A DNA stretch of 64,000 nt from Devosia nitrariae (GTDB lineage Bacteria > Pseudomonadota > Alphaproteobacteria > Rhizobiales > Devosiaceae): assembly GCF_030160115.1 (NCBI RefSeq), contig NZ_BSNS01000022.1, positions 372,001-436,000 on the forward strand. Reading direction: 5' to 3'. This document shows positions 36,796 through 45,335 of this stretch, in pieces (the first letter of the stretch is position 1; each line of letters starts with the position of its first letter). The notes under the pieces were generated by a model. It ran no database searches. It saw nothing but the letters and a program-made list of their open reading frames with translations, and was not told the DNA's origin. The position numbers and the translations under genes are program-made.

Positions 36796-38325
36796 CTACT
36801 CCAGGTACGAGCCCGCGAGAACGAGTTGACCACGGACGGTCGCCACCACGCCCTGAAGGCCGGACGACATCACGGCCTGGCCGGGAGCTTGCACCAGAAC
36901 GGTGCTGAATGCCTCATCAAGCATGTATTCGCTAAGCGCCGCGGTCGCATCGCCGAGCGCCTCAGGCGTGGCCGACGCCAGCATGGCCTCGCGCAAGGCG
37001 ACATAATCGTCGTTCCAGAACGCGGAAGGGTTGCCTTGACGCAGCGAGGGAAGCGAACTCAGCAACGTCGGCGAACTAAAGCCGACCTGGCCGTGCAATA
37101 GCAGGAATGCAGCGCCCAGATCGCCGGCAATCTGTCGCTGGTCAAAATCGGCGACATCGAGCACAACGGCCTCCGGCACGAGGCCGACTTCGCGCAGATT
37201 GTTCTGCACGATTTCGAAAATGCTGCGCTGGGATGGAATGGCCGGAACGATAATCGGGATCGCAGCGCCCTCGGCGCCGGCCTCCGCGATAAGCTCGCGA
37301 GCCCGGTCCGGATCATATGTATAGTGATTGGCCAGTTCCCCGCTATAGCCGGGCGCCGCCGGCGACCAGAAGAGGTCCGTGACGGTGCCGGTGCCGAGGA
37401 ACACTTGGTCATTGATGCGGTCGCGGTCGACGGCATAGGCGATCGCCTGGCGCACTAGCTTGTCGTCGAACGGCGGGATCGTGACGTTGACGCCGAGCGG
37501 ATAGATGGTGCCGCCGGTCTCAAGCACGCTGAACTGCGGATTGCGTATGAATTCGACCGTGTCGCGCGGGGTCAGGCCCGTGGTGATCTGCGTGCGGTTG
37601 CTGCGCAACGCCGCAATGGACGCGGTCGGATCGGGAATGACGGCGAACTCGATCTCGTCGAACCAGGCCGTGTCGGTCGAGCGGTAGTTCTCGTAGCGCT
37701 TGAGGATGATCGAGGCGCCCGGCGACCATTCGGAGAACATGTAGGGGCCAGTGCCGACGACCTGGGATCCGTCCTCGCGCTGGTCGTAAGTCTCCCTGTC
37801 GATGATATAGGTCTCCTCGAAGAAGTCGAAGATGTTGCTGAGCGGGCGCTTGAAAGCGATGGTCAGACTGTGGTCGCCCGTCACCTCGATGCTCTCGAAC
37901 TCACGGGCAATAAAGCCGACCTGCGAAGCGCTCTCGGGCGTCGCGGCCGTCTCGAAGGAGAACTTGACGTCCTCGGCCGTCATCGGCCGGCCGGTATGGA
38001 ACGTCACGTCGTCGCGCAGCGTGATGTCCATGGAAAGCCCGTCTTCTGCCAGTGTCCAGGATTGCGCGAGCACAGGCTGGGGCTGGAACGTCTGCGGGTC
38101 CACAAGGGTCAGGGTCTCGAACACATTGCGGATCCACGGCGCATTGCCGGCCCGCAGCGCCAGGATGTTGATCGGCTGGGCGTCGGCAGACTGCGATACC
38201 GTCAGGATCCCGCCGCGCTCCTGCGCCCAGGCGGCAGCCGTGCTGCCAAGAAGCACTGCGGCGATACCCGCGGCAAGCATGCTCGAACGGAAAGGTCCGC
38301 AACCGCGGGCGACACTCATAGTCAT
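36796..38325 (-). CDS. Peptide-type ABC substrate-binding protein (family 5)
   Basis: 509 residues from the ATG at 38323-38325, which has GGAGGA upstream; the longer open frame is spurious. Signal peptide ends AWAQ-ER near 36. SBP family 5 features: ILTVSQSADAQPINIL, a LRDDVTFHTGRPMTAEDVKFSFE block, and RQAIAYAVDRDRIN. These proteins bind peptides, opines, sugars or other amphipathic molecules. First gene of the operon that ends with the sulfatase. Confidence 0.9.
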   Translation of the reverse strand: MTMSVARGCGPFRSSMLAAGIAAVLLGSTAAAWAQERGGILTVSQSADAQPINILALRAGNAPWIRNVFETLTLVDPQTFQPQPVLAQSWTLAEDGLSMDITLRDDVTFHTGRPMTAEDVKFSFETAATPESASQVGFIAREFESIEVTGDHSLTIAFKRPLSNIFDFFEETYIIDRETYDQREDGSQVVGTGPYMFSEWSPGASIILKRYENYRSTDTAWFDEIEFAVIPDPTASIAALRSNRTQITTGLTPRDTVEFIRNPQFSVLETGGTIYPLGVNVTIPPFDDKLVRQAIAYAVDRDRINDQVFLGTGTVTDLFWSPAAPGYSGELANHYTYDPDRARELIAEAGAEGAAIPIIVPAIPSQRSIFEIVQNNLREVGLVPEAVVLDVADFDQRQIAGDLGAAFLLLHGQVGFSSPTLLSSLPSLRQGNPSAFWNDDYVALREAMLASATPEALGDATAALSEYMLDEAFSTVLVQAPGQAVMSSGLQGVVATVRGQLVLAGSYLE

Positions 38326-38398
38326 TGGCTCCTCCATCAACGGTTCTGCCGCGTGGGCTTGCGTGCCCCTCTTGCGGCTCCATCGACGGGATCGTAGC

Positions 38399-38424
38399 AA
38401 ACTAACCGAGCACTCGCTAGGTTT
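38399..38424. promoter_or_regulatory. TetR-type operator upstream of the sulfatase-importer operon
   Basis: AAACTAACCGAG-CA-CTCGCTAGGTTT: nine of twelve arm positions pair. The CGAG-N2-CTCG core with flanking AAAC/GTTT resembles TetR-family sites. It lies 74 bp before the binding-protein start, in a 169-bp promoter gap. Confidence 0.55.
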
Positions 38425-38494
38425 AATTTGATGTCGCGGCTGAAACCGCCTTGTCATCCTTCCTTGCGCGGCCCGTTCACCGTGTTCTCCTGCC

Positions 38495-39595
38495 TTACAA
38501 TGCGAGATCCATGGCTCCGAAGGCATCGATGTCGAGGGAAAGGCCGAAGCGGCCGTATTCGTGCTGCAGGCGCCGATGCAACTCTGCGGCCGTGCCCGCG
38601 TCCAACCGTTTGAGTCGGAATTTTTCGATCTTGAACGGCACCAGGCGCAAGGCCAGCAGCTTTCCATCGACACCGTTGAGCCGGGGCAGGTACATGACGG
38701 CGAGATCGGACCTCTCGCCGTCGTGCGGCCCGATGCTTTCATAGTCATTGAGGAAATCGCCGCACCCGTAGAGCACCAGCCGGTTCCGATAGATCTCGGC
38801 CGCCTTGGGGTGGTGTGAAGAATGGCCGAAGACGAGGTCCGCTCCGCCATCGATAAGGGCGCGCGCAAAGCGCCGATGCCGTGAATCGATGTCATATCCC
38901 CAGTTGGGGCCCCAATGAATCGAGCAGACGACGATGTCGTCCGCCTTGCCGAAGGCGGACACGCGCTCGATGGCCAGACCGATCGCCTCTTCGTCGTCCT
39001 CGTCCACGAAATTGACGCCCATGCGGCCCGCTGCAGCTCGCCAATGCCGGTCGACGCCGCTGGAGGGACAGGCGAAGGCGTGGAGGACAATCCTCTGCCC
39101 GGCATGGACGGGCAACACGGCGGGGGCGGCGGCCTCGATTGCGTCGCGGCCGGCCCCCACCCATCGAATGCCGGCGGTCCCGAGGGCTTGCAGCGTGTCG
39201 CTCAGCCCTACCTCACCCCAGTCGAGAACATGATTGTTGGCGAGCACGCAGCAATCGATCCGCAGTGCAGAAAGACAATCGATGTTGTCCGGATGCATGC
39301 GGTAGTTGATGCCCTTTGGCTCGGGCGCGGCCGACCTTGTGATCGCAGTTTCGAGGTTGATGATGATGAGGTCCGGCGCTTGCTGTGCCAGCGCTGTCAG
39401 CGCGTCGCCCCAGACATAGGATGGCGGGACCGCGCGACGAATGGCGCCGTTCCGGTCTTCGGCGAGCTTCACGTAGCCGAGCGCCGAGCGCATGTAGCGT
39501 TCATAGAGCTCGGGCGACGAGGGATGCTGGAGAATCTGGTCAATGCCCCGGCCGGTCATGACATCCCCCGCCAGCATCAAAGTGACATCGCGCAT
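38495..39595 (-). CDS. CapA-family protein (metallophosphatase-fold)
   Basis: 366 residues from the ATG at 39593-39595; a GTG 27 bp upstream is less likely. PGA_cap domain: MLAGDVMTGRGID, NLETAIT, ANNHVLDWGEVGLSDTL, HWGPNWG and GHSSHHPKAAEIY give the metal-binding Asp, Asn and His residues. Related to CapA/PgsA of polyglutamate capsule synthesis but no capB/capC is near and no membrane anchor is seen, so a cytosolic phosphoesterase-like role is as likely. Confidence 0.85.
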   Translation of the reverse strand: MRDVTLMLAGDVMTGRGIDQILQHPSSPELYERYMRSALGYVKLAEDRNGAIRRAVPPSYVWGDALTALAQQAPDLIIINLETAITRSAAPEPKGINYRMHPDNIDCLSALRIDCCVLANNHVLDWGEVGLSDTLQALGTAGIRWVGAGRDAIEAAAPAVLPVHAGQRIVLHAFACPSSGVDRHWRAAAGRMGVNFVDEDDEEAIGLAIERVSAFGKADDIVVCSIHWGPNWGYDIDSRHRRFARALIDGGADLVFGHSSHHPKAAEIYRNRLVLYGCGDFLNDYESIGPHDGERSDLAVMYLPRLNGVDGKLLALRLVPFKIEKFRLKRLDAGTAAELHRRLQHEYGRFGLSLDIDAFGAMDLAL

Positions 39596-39726
39596 CTGCC
39601 CGTCCCTGCCCGTCGTCGGCACCTGACCATCAGGTCACATCCGATCCTACTCCACCGGCTGAATCGAATGGAAATCTGGCCCTGTCGCCCACCCCTTACA
39701 CGGCTCGGCAGACGGCAGATGCGCGG

Positions 39727-39977
39727 TCAGGCGGTGCCGGGGACGGGCCCGTTGTCGACGATCGGGACGCGGCTTGCTTCCAGTCGCTCGAGTGCCCGGC
39801 CGACCCGCTCGGCAATGGCGCGACTGAACTTGCCATCGGGAGAAATGGTCTCATAGAGACGCAATTGCTCCGGCGTGATCCCGGCTTCCGCCGCCAGTTC
39901 CTCACGCTGAAGACCAAGCGAGATGCGACGATTGTGATCGCCCCTCGGCAGCCGCTCCGATGGATCACGAAGGTCAT
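39727..39977 (-). pseudogene. Small Xre-type HTH gene with apparent frameshift near the start
   Basis: AAGGAG precedes an ATG at 39975-39977 that reads MTFVIHR; the next residues in that frame do not look like a protein family. Shifting by one base near 39958 gives ERLPRGDHNRRISLGLQREELAAEAGITPEQ (seen in two pieces), a good Xre HTH continuing to the stop at 39727. The HTH frame has no usable start of its own between 39977 and the CBS gene. One missing base would restore about 83 residues. Real frameshift, sequencing error or programmed shift are all possible. Confidence 0.6.
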
Positions 39978-40015
39978 CGCTATTGTCTCCTTGATGGATG
40001 GCGCCTGCGACCGCC

Positions 40016-40453
40016 TTACCGGTAGCCCTTGCCGGCGATGTAGTTGACCAGCTGGTCTTCCTGGTCCTGCTCGAATGCGAGAATGGCCTCGAGGGCGTCA
40101 CGGATGTCGAGCGTCCCCAGCGGCCGGCGGCCAGGATCGAGCAGGGGCAGGCTCTGCAGGCGCCGCGCCACCATGAATTCCCATGTTGTGCGCAGGTCGT
40201 CTGACGGCGATGCCGAAAGCACCGAGTTCGTCATCACGGCGGTGACCGGCATATCTGTCCGGCCGGACCTCGCCAGATGCCTGACAAGATCCGACTTGCT
40301 GACGACGCCCGTGGCCCGGTCGGCGGCATCGCAAACGATGATGAGGCCGAGGCGGGCGTCAGAGAAGGCGTCGGCGGCCGCTTGCACCGAGCTCGCGTGG
40401 CTGAGAGCCCTGAACCTCGTTCTGGTCGCCCCGATCAGGTCCGCGATGATCAC
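40016..40453 (-). CDS. CBS-domain pair protein
   Basis: 145 residues with two CBS motifs (GVVSKSDLVRHLA and PLGTLDIRDALEAI) and the linker MTNSVLSASPSDD. Such Bateman modules bind adenine nucleotides. It lies between the NmrA-like reductase (18 bp upstream) and the damaged Xre gene, in one minus-strand unit. No effector domain is attached. Confidence 0.87.
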   Translation of the reverse strand: MIIADLIGATRTRFRALSHASSVQAAADAFSDARLGLIIVCDAADRATGVVSKSDLVRHLARSGRTDMPVTAVMTNSVLSASPSDDLRTTWEFMVARRLQSLPLLDPGRRPLGTLDIRDALEAILAFEQDQEDQLVNYIAGKGYR

Positions 40454-40471
40454 GGCACGCCCTCCTTCTCC

Positions 40472-41230
40472 CTACGCGGCCCGGAACTGCGTTCGGGACA
40501 GCCAGGCCTCGAGACTGGTGGGGGCGATGCGCGGGTTCTCGCCCGGGATCAGCGTGCGCTCCTCGATCGGGACGCCGAAGTACCTGGCGTCGGGATCGGC
40601 GATGACCAATCGCTCGTCATGGTTTGCCGCCAGCACCCGGCTGACGATATCGGTAAACCGGAAAGGCTCCGGGCCTGCCAGTTCCACCATGTCGTTGACC
40701 GGCGCGCGAACCGAGATCTGGGCCAGCGTTTCGGCCACGTCGTCGGCCGCTACCGGCTGGATCAGGGCCAGGGGCATCCGCACCACCTGCCCTTCGGTGT
40801 TCGAGCCGGCGATACCGCCCATGAACTCGAAGAACTGCGTGGAGCGCAGGATGGTGTAGGGAATGCCGGACTTGCGCACCAGGTCTTCCTGCAGCAGCTT
40901 GGCGCGGAAATAGCCACTGTCGAGCAACCGGTCCGTACCTACCACCGAGAGCGCGATATGGTGGCTGACCCTGGCGGCGGTCTCGGCCGCAAAGATGTTG
41001 CGCCCCGAGGCCGTGAAGAAGTCCCAGGCGACAGCGTCGTCGAACGAGGGAGAGTTTGCGACGTCGACGACCACCTCGGCCTCCTCCATTGCTTCGGGCA
41101 GGCCGTCGCCGCTGACCGTATTGACGCCCGAGGACGGCGAAGCGGCAACAACGTCGTGCCCGCCGTGACGCAACCTGGCGACGAGCTTGGAACCGATGAG
41201 ACCGCTTCCGCCAATGACCACGACTTTCAT
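40472..41230 (-). CDS. NAD(P)-binding NmrA-like reductase (atypical SDR)
   Basis: 252 residues from the ATG at 41228-41230 with AAGGAG six bases upstream. Nucleotide motif GGSGLIGSKL at residues 7-16. Other features (SVVGTDRLLDSGYFRAKLLQE, YTILRSTQFFEFM) are those of SDR_a5/NmrA-like sugar or quinone reductases. Substrate unknown. Confidence 0.85.
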   Translation of the reverse strand: MKVVVIGGSGLIGSKLVARLRHGGHDVVAASPSSGVNTVSGDGLPEAMEEAEVVVDVANSPSFDDAVAWDFFTASGRNIFAAETAARVSHHIALSVVGTDRLLDSGYFRAKLLQEDLVRKSGIPYTILRSTQFFEFMGGIAGSNTEGQVVRMPLALIQPVAADDVAETLAQISVRAPVNDMVELAGPEPFRFTDIVSRVLAANHDERLVIADPDARYFGVPIEERTLIPGENPRIAPTSLEAWLSRTQFRAA

Positions 41231-41381
41231 GACAGACTCCTTTGTCCGGTAGATTGGTTGATGTCGCGATTGTGGACACCGGGGGCTTGCGCAGCCATCG
41301 TCCCGGAGGCGTGGGGACCTATGCTTTTGGTTTAGGGCCTTTCGACCTCGGTCGCAGTCGGGCACCGCCTCCCGGATATCG

Positions 41382-42080
41382 TCAGGTCGATACCGGCAGG
41401 CGCAGGACTACGGAGGTGCCGACCCCCGGCGCGCTCTCGATGAAGAGGCGCCCGTTCGAGCGCTCGACGAACCACCTGACGCCCGGCAGGCCCATGCCGT
41501 GGCCGTCGCCCGGCTTGGTGGTGAAATGCGCTTCCAACACGCGCTCGAGGATTTCGGGCGCCATGCCGACACCGGTGTCGTTGACGGTAAGCTCGACTTC
41601 CGGCGCTTCCGGGCCGTCGGCTAAAAGGGCCGAGATGGTCAGTGTCCCGCGGCCGGGCATGGCGTCGCGCGCATTGAGCGCGAGGTTCAGCAGTGCATTC
41701 TGCAGGGCCAGGCGGCTGCATCGGATCTTCGGCACGAGGCCGATATAGAGCTTGATGCGGATATTGGGGCCGCACGCATAGCGCAGAAGCGGCCCCATCT
41801 GCGTGAGGCATGTATCGATGTTCACCTCCTCGGCCTGCAAGGCGTCGGGGTCGCTCGACCCCCGCACCAGCGCGCCGGCGCGTTCGAGGGAATCGGCCGC
41901 GTGCGCGACGATCGCTCCGAGCCCCTCGGAAGCGGCGACGTCCGCGTGGCGCGACATGATGCTGACGGCCGACATGGCGATCTGGATATAGTTGCCGAGG
42001 TCATGGACAAGACCAACGACGCTCTCGTGTGTGGCGGGCGGGATGATTTCGGGTTTGGCCTGCGGATATTGGGGTGTCAT
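41382..42080 (-). CDS. Soluble sensor histidine kinase
   Basis: 232 residues from the ATG at 42078-42080 with GGAGGGA upstream. H box HDLGNYIQIA with His26, N box NALLNLALNARDAMPG, G1 NDTGVGMAPE, F box and G2 GHGMGLPGVRW. There are no membrane helices and no input domain, so it may phosphorylate a response regulator in trans on signals from another protein. No regulator gene is adjacent; the nearest are the receivers at 48.6-50.3 kb. Confidence 0.85.
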   Translation of the reverse strand: MTPQYPQAKPEIIPPATHESVVGLVHDLGNYIQIAMSAVSIMSRHADVAASEGLGAIVAHAADSLERAGALVRGSSDPDALQAEEVNIDTCLTQMGPLLRYACGPNIRIKLYIGLVPKIRCSRLALQNALLNLALNARDAMPGRGTLTISALLADGPEAPEVELTVNDTGVGMAPEILERVLEAHFTTKPGDGHGMGLPGVRWFVERSNGRLFIESAPGVGTSVVLRLPVST

Positions 42081-42212
42081 GGCGTTCCCTCCTACGGGCG
42101 ACGGAGGCGAGGTGGCGCACCTGCCGCATGACCTCATCCAGAGGGGTGCCACCTGAGCTCCGGCAAAGGCGCGGCGGATCACAAGGGACCCGCCGCGAGA
42201 TGACAGCGGCGG

Positions 42213-43184
42213 TCAGCTCGCCGCGAAAACGAAGCGCAGATAGCCGGTCGCCTGGCCGACGGCGCCGCGCACCGCCGGCGTCATGGCCAGAGCGTTGAGC
42301 ATGACGAAGTCGTGGATGGTGCCGTTGTAGCGCACGCTGGTCACGCGCACGCCCGCCTGCGCGAGCTTGCGGCCATAGGCTTCGCCTTCGTCGCGCAGCA
42401 CGTCGTTCTCATCGACGATGATGAGCGTCTGCGGCAGCCCGGCAAGGTCCTCGACCAGCGCGTTGAGGGGCGAGGCGTGCACCTCGGCGCGCTTGTCTGT
42501 ATCGGGGATGTACTGCTCCCAGTACCACGCCATCGCCTCCCTGGTGAGCCAGGGGCCCTGCGCAAACTCCTCATAGGACGGGCTCGACATCGAGGCGTCG
42601 GTGACGGGATAGAATAGAAGCTGCGCCTTGAACGCAGGACCCTTGCGCTCCTTGGCCATGAGCGCGATCACGGCGGCCATGTTGCCGCCGACGCTGTCGC
42701 CGGCGATCACCAGGCGGCTGCCGTCGACATTGAGCTTGTCGGCGTTCTCGGCAATGTGCCTGGCAACGGCATAACCTTGCTCGACAGCCACCGGATAGCG
42801 GGCCTCCGGCGAGCGTTCGTAGTCGACGAAGACCAGTGCCGCGTTCGCCCCGACCGCGAGTTCGCGGATCAGCCGGTCGTGGGTCTCGCGGTCGCCGAGT
42901 ACCCAGCCGCCGCCATGCATGTAGACGATGACCGGCAGGGCGCTGGTGGCGCCGGCCGGCCGCAGCACGCGGATCCTGGTCTCCCCGGTCGGACCCAGCG
43001 GCAGGGTGACGTCCTTGACGGTGACATCGGCGAGCTTCACCTCAGCCGATTTTTGCGCTCCGGAGAGCACCGCCCGTGCATCGACGGGACTGAGGGTCTG
43101 GATGGGCTGCGACCCGGCAAGACTTTCAACAAAGGCGTGTGCGGTCGGCTCGAGCCTGGGGCTCATGGACATTGGCTTGTTCAT
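42213..43184 (-). CDS. Alpha/beta hydrolase, hormone-sensitive-lipase family
   Basis: 323 residues from the ATG at 43182-43184 (AGGAG upstream). HGGGW oxyanion motif, nucleophile elbow GDSVGG, Asp in DENDVLRDE and His in TIHDFVML complete the triad. Typical acetyl-esterase/short-chain ester hydrolases of group IV. Cytosolic. Confidence 0.88.
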   Translation of the reverse strand: MNKPMSMSPRLEPTAHAFVESLAGSQPIQTLSPVDARAVLSGAQKSAEVKLADVTVKDVTLPLGPTGETRIRVLRPAGATSALPVIVYMHGGGWVLGDRETHDRLIRELAVGANAALVFVDYERSPEARYPVAVEQGYAVARHIAENADKLNVDGSRLVIAGDSVGGNMAAVIALMAKERKGPAFKAQLLFYPVTDASMSSPSYEEFAQGPWLTREAMAWYWEQYIPDTDKRAEVHASPLNALVEDLAGLPQTLIIVDENDVLRDEGEAYGRKLAQAGVRVTSVRYNGTIHDFVMLNALAMTPAVRGAVGQATGYLRFVFAAS

Positions 43185-43497
43185 TTCGGCTCCTGTTGGA
43201 GTTGGTTGACTAAGGAGCGGCGCATGGGAGTGCCGGCAGCTTGGCTTGCCGGCGAGCATCATGGCTGCCGCACCGGCATCAGGCGATTTCCCACCCACCT
43301 CGGCCATCGGCCTTAGGGCGAGGTCTTCCACACCCCAAGGTTTACCCGCCTAGGCGGCAGGCGGGCGTTCCGGCCTCAAGGCGTTGCACCCACCTCGCCT
43401 TCCGACGAACTCCGCCTCGGCCCGCGCACAGTGGTTTCGTCCGCTGCGGGCGCCATTGTTCGAAGGCGGCCATCCCGGCCGATCTGGAGAACATGAA

Positions 43498-44292
43498 ATG
43501 CAGAAAGCTCTCGGAGCCATCGCTCTTGCCGCGACACTCGGCGTGTCTGCCGGCACCTCGGCGCAGGAGCCGGCCAAGCCGACGGTCGTTTTCGTCCACG
43601 GTGCCTTCGCGGATTCGTCGGGCTGGAACGGCGTCATTTCCCAACTCAACCGCGACGGCTATTCCACCATCGCCGCCGCCAATCCGCTGCGCAGCCTCGG
43701 CGGCGACGCCGCCTCGGTTTCCGCCGTCCTCAAGAGCATCCCGGGCGAGGTCGTGCTGGTCGGTCATTCCTATGGTGGTCTCCTGATCACCGAGGCCGCC
43801 AACGGCAATGATAACGTCAAGGCGCTCGTCTATGTCGCCGGCTTCATTCCCGAGGCGGGCGAGTCCGCCTTCACCCTCTCGACCAAGTTCCCCGGCAGCA
43901 CGCTGGGCGACGCGCTTCAGCCTGTGGCCCTGGCCAATGGCGGTGTGGACCTCTACATACAGCCGGCCAAGTTCCACGCGCAGTTCGCCGCGGATATTCC
44001 CAAGGACGTCGCCGCTCTGATGGCGGCAACGCAGCGCCCGGTGACGCAGGCAGCTCTCTCCGAGTTGACCACTGTTGCCACATGGAAGGCGGTGCCTGCC
44101 TTCACCATCTACGGCTCGGACGACCTCAACATCCCGGCCGCTGTCCAGAGCTTCATGGCCGACCGCGCGGGCGTCGTGAAGGCCGTCGAGATCCCAGGCG
44201 GTTCGCACGCGCTGATGATCTCGCATCCGGACGAGGTGGCCGCGATCATCCAGGAGGCCGCGATCATCGAGGAAGTCGCCTCGGCGCAATGA
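43498..44292 (+). CDS. Secreted alpha/beta hydrolase
   Basis: 264 residues from the ATG at 43498 with GGAG upstream. Signal peptide likely ends TSAQ-EP near 22. Fold features: VFVHGAFADSSGWN, nucleophile GHSYGG, YGSDDLNIP and catalytic His in GGSHALM. Similar to short periplasmic hydrolases annotated as esterase or AHL-acylase-like; substrate unknown. Confidence 0.87.
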   Translation: MQKALGAIALAATLGVSAGTSAQEPAKPTVVFVHGAFADSSGWNGVISQLNRDGYSTIAAANPLRSLGGDAASVSAVLKSIPGEVVLVGHSYGGLLITEAANGNDNVKALVYVAGFIPEAGESAFTLSTKFPGSTLGDALQPVALANGGVDLYIQPAKFHAQFAADIPKDVAALMAATQRPVTQAALSELTTVATWKAVPAFTIYGSDDLNIPAAVQSFMADRAGVVKAVEIPGGSHALMISHPDEVAAIIQEAAIIEEVASAQ

Positions 44293-44311
44293 GCCGGATT
44301 CAAGCATCGAG

Positions 44312-44345
44312 AGAGCCGGCCGCCCATCGCGGCCGGCTCTTCCAT
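44312..44345. terminator. Bidirectional terminator between hydrolase and GST genes
   Basis: Perfect 12-bp stem AGAGCCGGCCGC / GCGGCCGGCTCT with a 5-base loop, followed by TTCCATTT on the plus strand. It lies between the stop of the hydrolase (44292) and the stop of the GST (44360). Confidence 0.75.
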
Positions 44346-44359
44346 TTCGGCGGTTGTCT

Positions 44360-44944
44360 TTAGATCAGCCCTTCATGGCGCATCGCCGCTTCCACCGCCG
44401 GACGCGCCGCTATACGCTCGCGCAGAGCCTGGAGCAGCGCGGGAATGGGTACGCCAAACCGCTCCGCCCACAGCAGCATCACGAAGAGGTAGAAATCGGC
44501 AACACTTGGCATGTCGCCGAAGAGATAATCGCTCGCAAGGCTATCGGAAAGGAGCTGCAGTTGGCGGGTGATCGCCTTGGCCGCTCTCGCCTTCTCGGCG
44601 TCCGTGCCGCTGTGCCAGAACGGCTTGAAGCTGCGATGGACTTCGGTCGAGATGTAGGTCAACGCCTCGATGACCCGCGTCCGGCCCAAGGGGCCGGCAA
44701 CACCGAGCGCCGGGTACTGCCACGCGATCCAGTCGAGGACCGCGGTGTTTTCGGTCAAGGTCTCACCGTCGTCGAGGACAAGTACCGGCACATAGCCCTT
44801 CCGCGAGATTGCGCCGAGGTCACCACCCGAGGCCGTGCGCTTGGTCTTGAGATCGACCCGCTCCCGCTCGAAATCGACACCGACCTCGATGAGAGCAATG
44901 TGATCGGCAAGACTGCAGGCGAGCGGAGTATAATAGAGCTTCAT
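44360..44944 (-). CDS. Glutathione S-transferase
   Basis: 194 residues from the ATG at 44942-44944. Starts MKLYYTPLACSLADHIAL, the beta-class GST pattern with a Cys near position 10; cis-Pro region GYVPVLVL and TENTAVLDW. Cytosolic detoxification enzyme, slightly shorter than the usual 200-205 residues. Confidence 0.88.
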   Translation of the reverse strand: MKLYYTPLACSLADHIALIEVGVDFERERVDLKTKRTASGGDLGAISRKGYVPVLVLDDGETLTENTAVLDWIAWQYPALGVAGPLGRTRVIEALTYISTEVHRSFKPFWHSGTDAEKARAAKAITRQLQLLSDSLASDYLFGDMPSVADFYLFVMLLWAERFGVPIPALLQALRERIAARPAVEAAMRHEGLI

Positions 44945-45335
44945 GGCATCAATCCTCAGTGGACTGATCCACTGTGTCCCGCGGGTTGCGCGTGCGGAAC
45001 TATACCTAGGGATTGCCAATTTGACCTTTCAGTTAGGCCAACCGCTGTCACCGGTGAGATGCGTTCTTGCTGGAAGGTGGCGAGTTTCGGCCACGAGCCG
45101 TGTCAACCGGACGAGACAGGGATGACGAATGCAGGGGTTTTTCCGGTTTCTCTCTGCAGCCAACGAAACGGCAGGCGAGCGTCTTACCTGTCCGGCTCTC
45201 TCTCCTCATCTGCCGTGGGCTATGCATGGATTTCCATAAGATGCGGCCAAGGCACTGCCCGACTAGGGTAGGGGCGTGAGTTTATCGGCGTAGATATAAG
45301 ATAAATGCCTCAGCAAGCGCCGATGGGAGCCGCCG
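44945..45335. other. Intergenic region, no gene recognised
   Basis: About 390 bp between the divergent GST and MASE1 kinase genes; it should hold both promoters. No repeat, RNA or clear operator was recognised. Confidence 0.5.

Noticed and set aside
38495..39595. Poly-gamma-glutamate capsule locus
   Set aside because: Only a CapA-like gene is present; capB and capC partners are missing.
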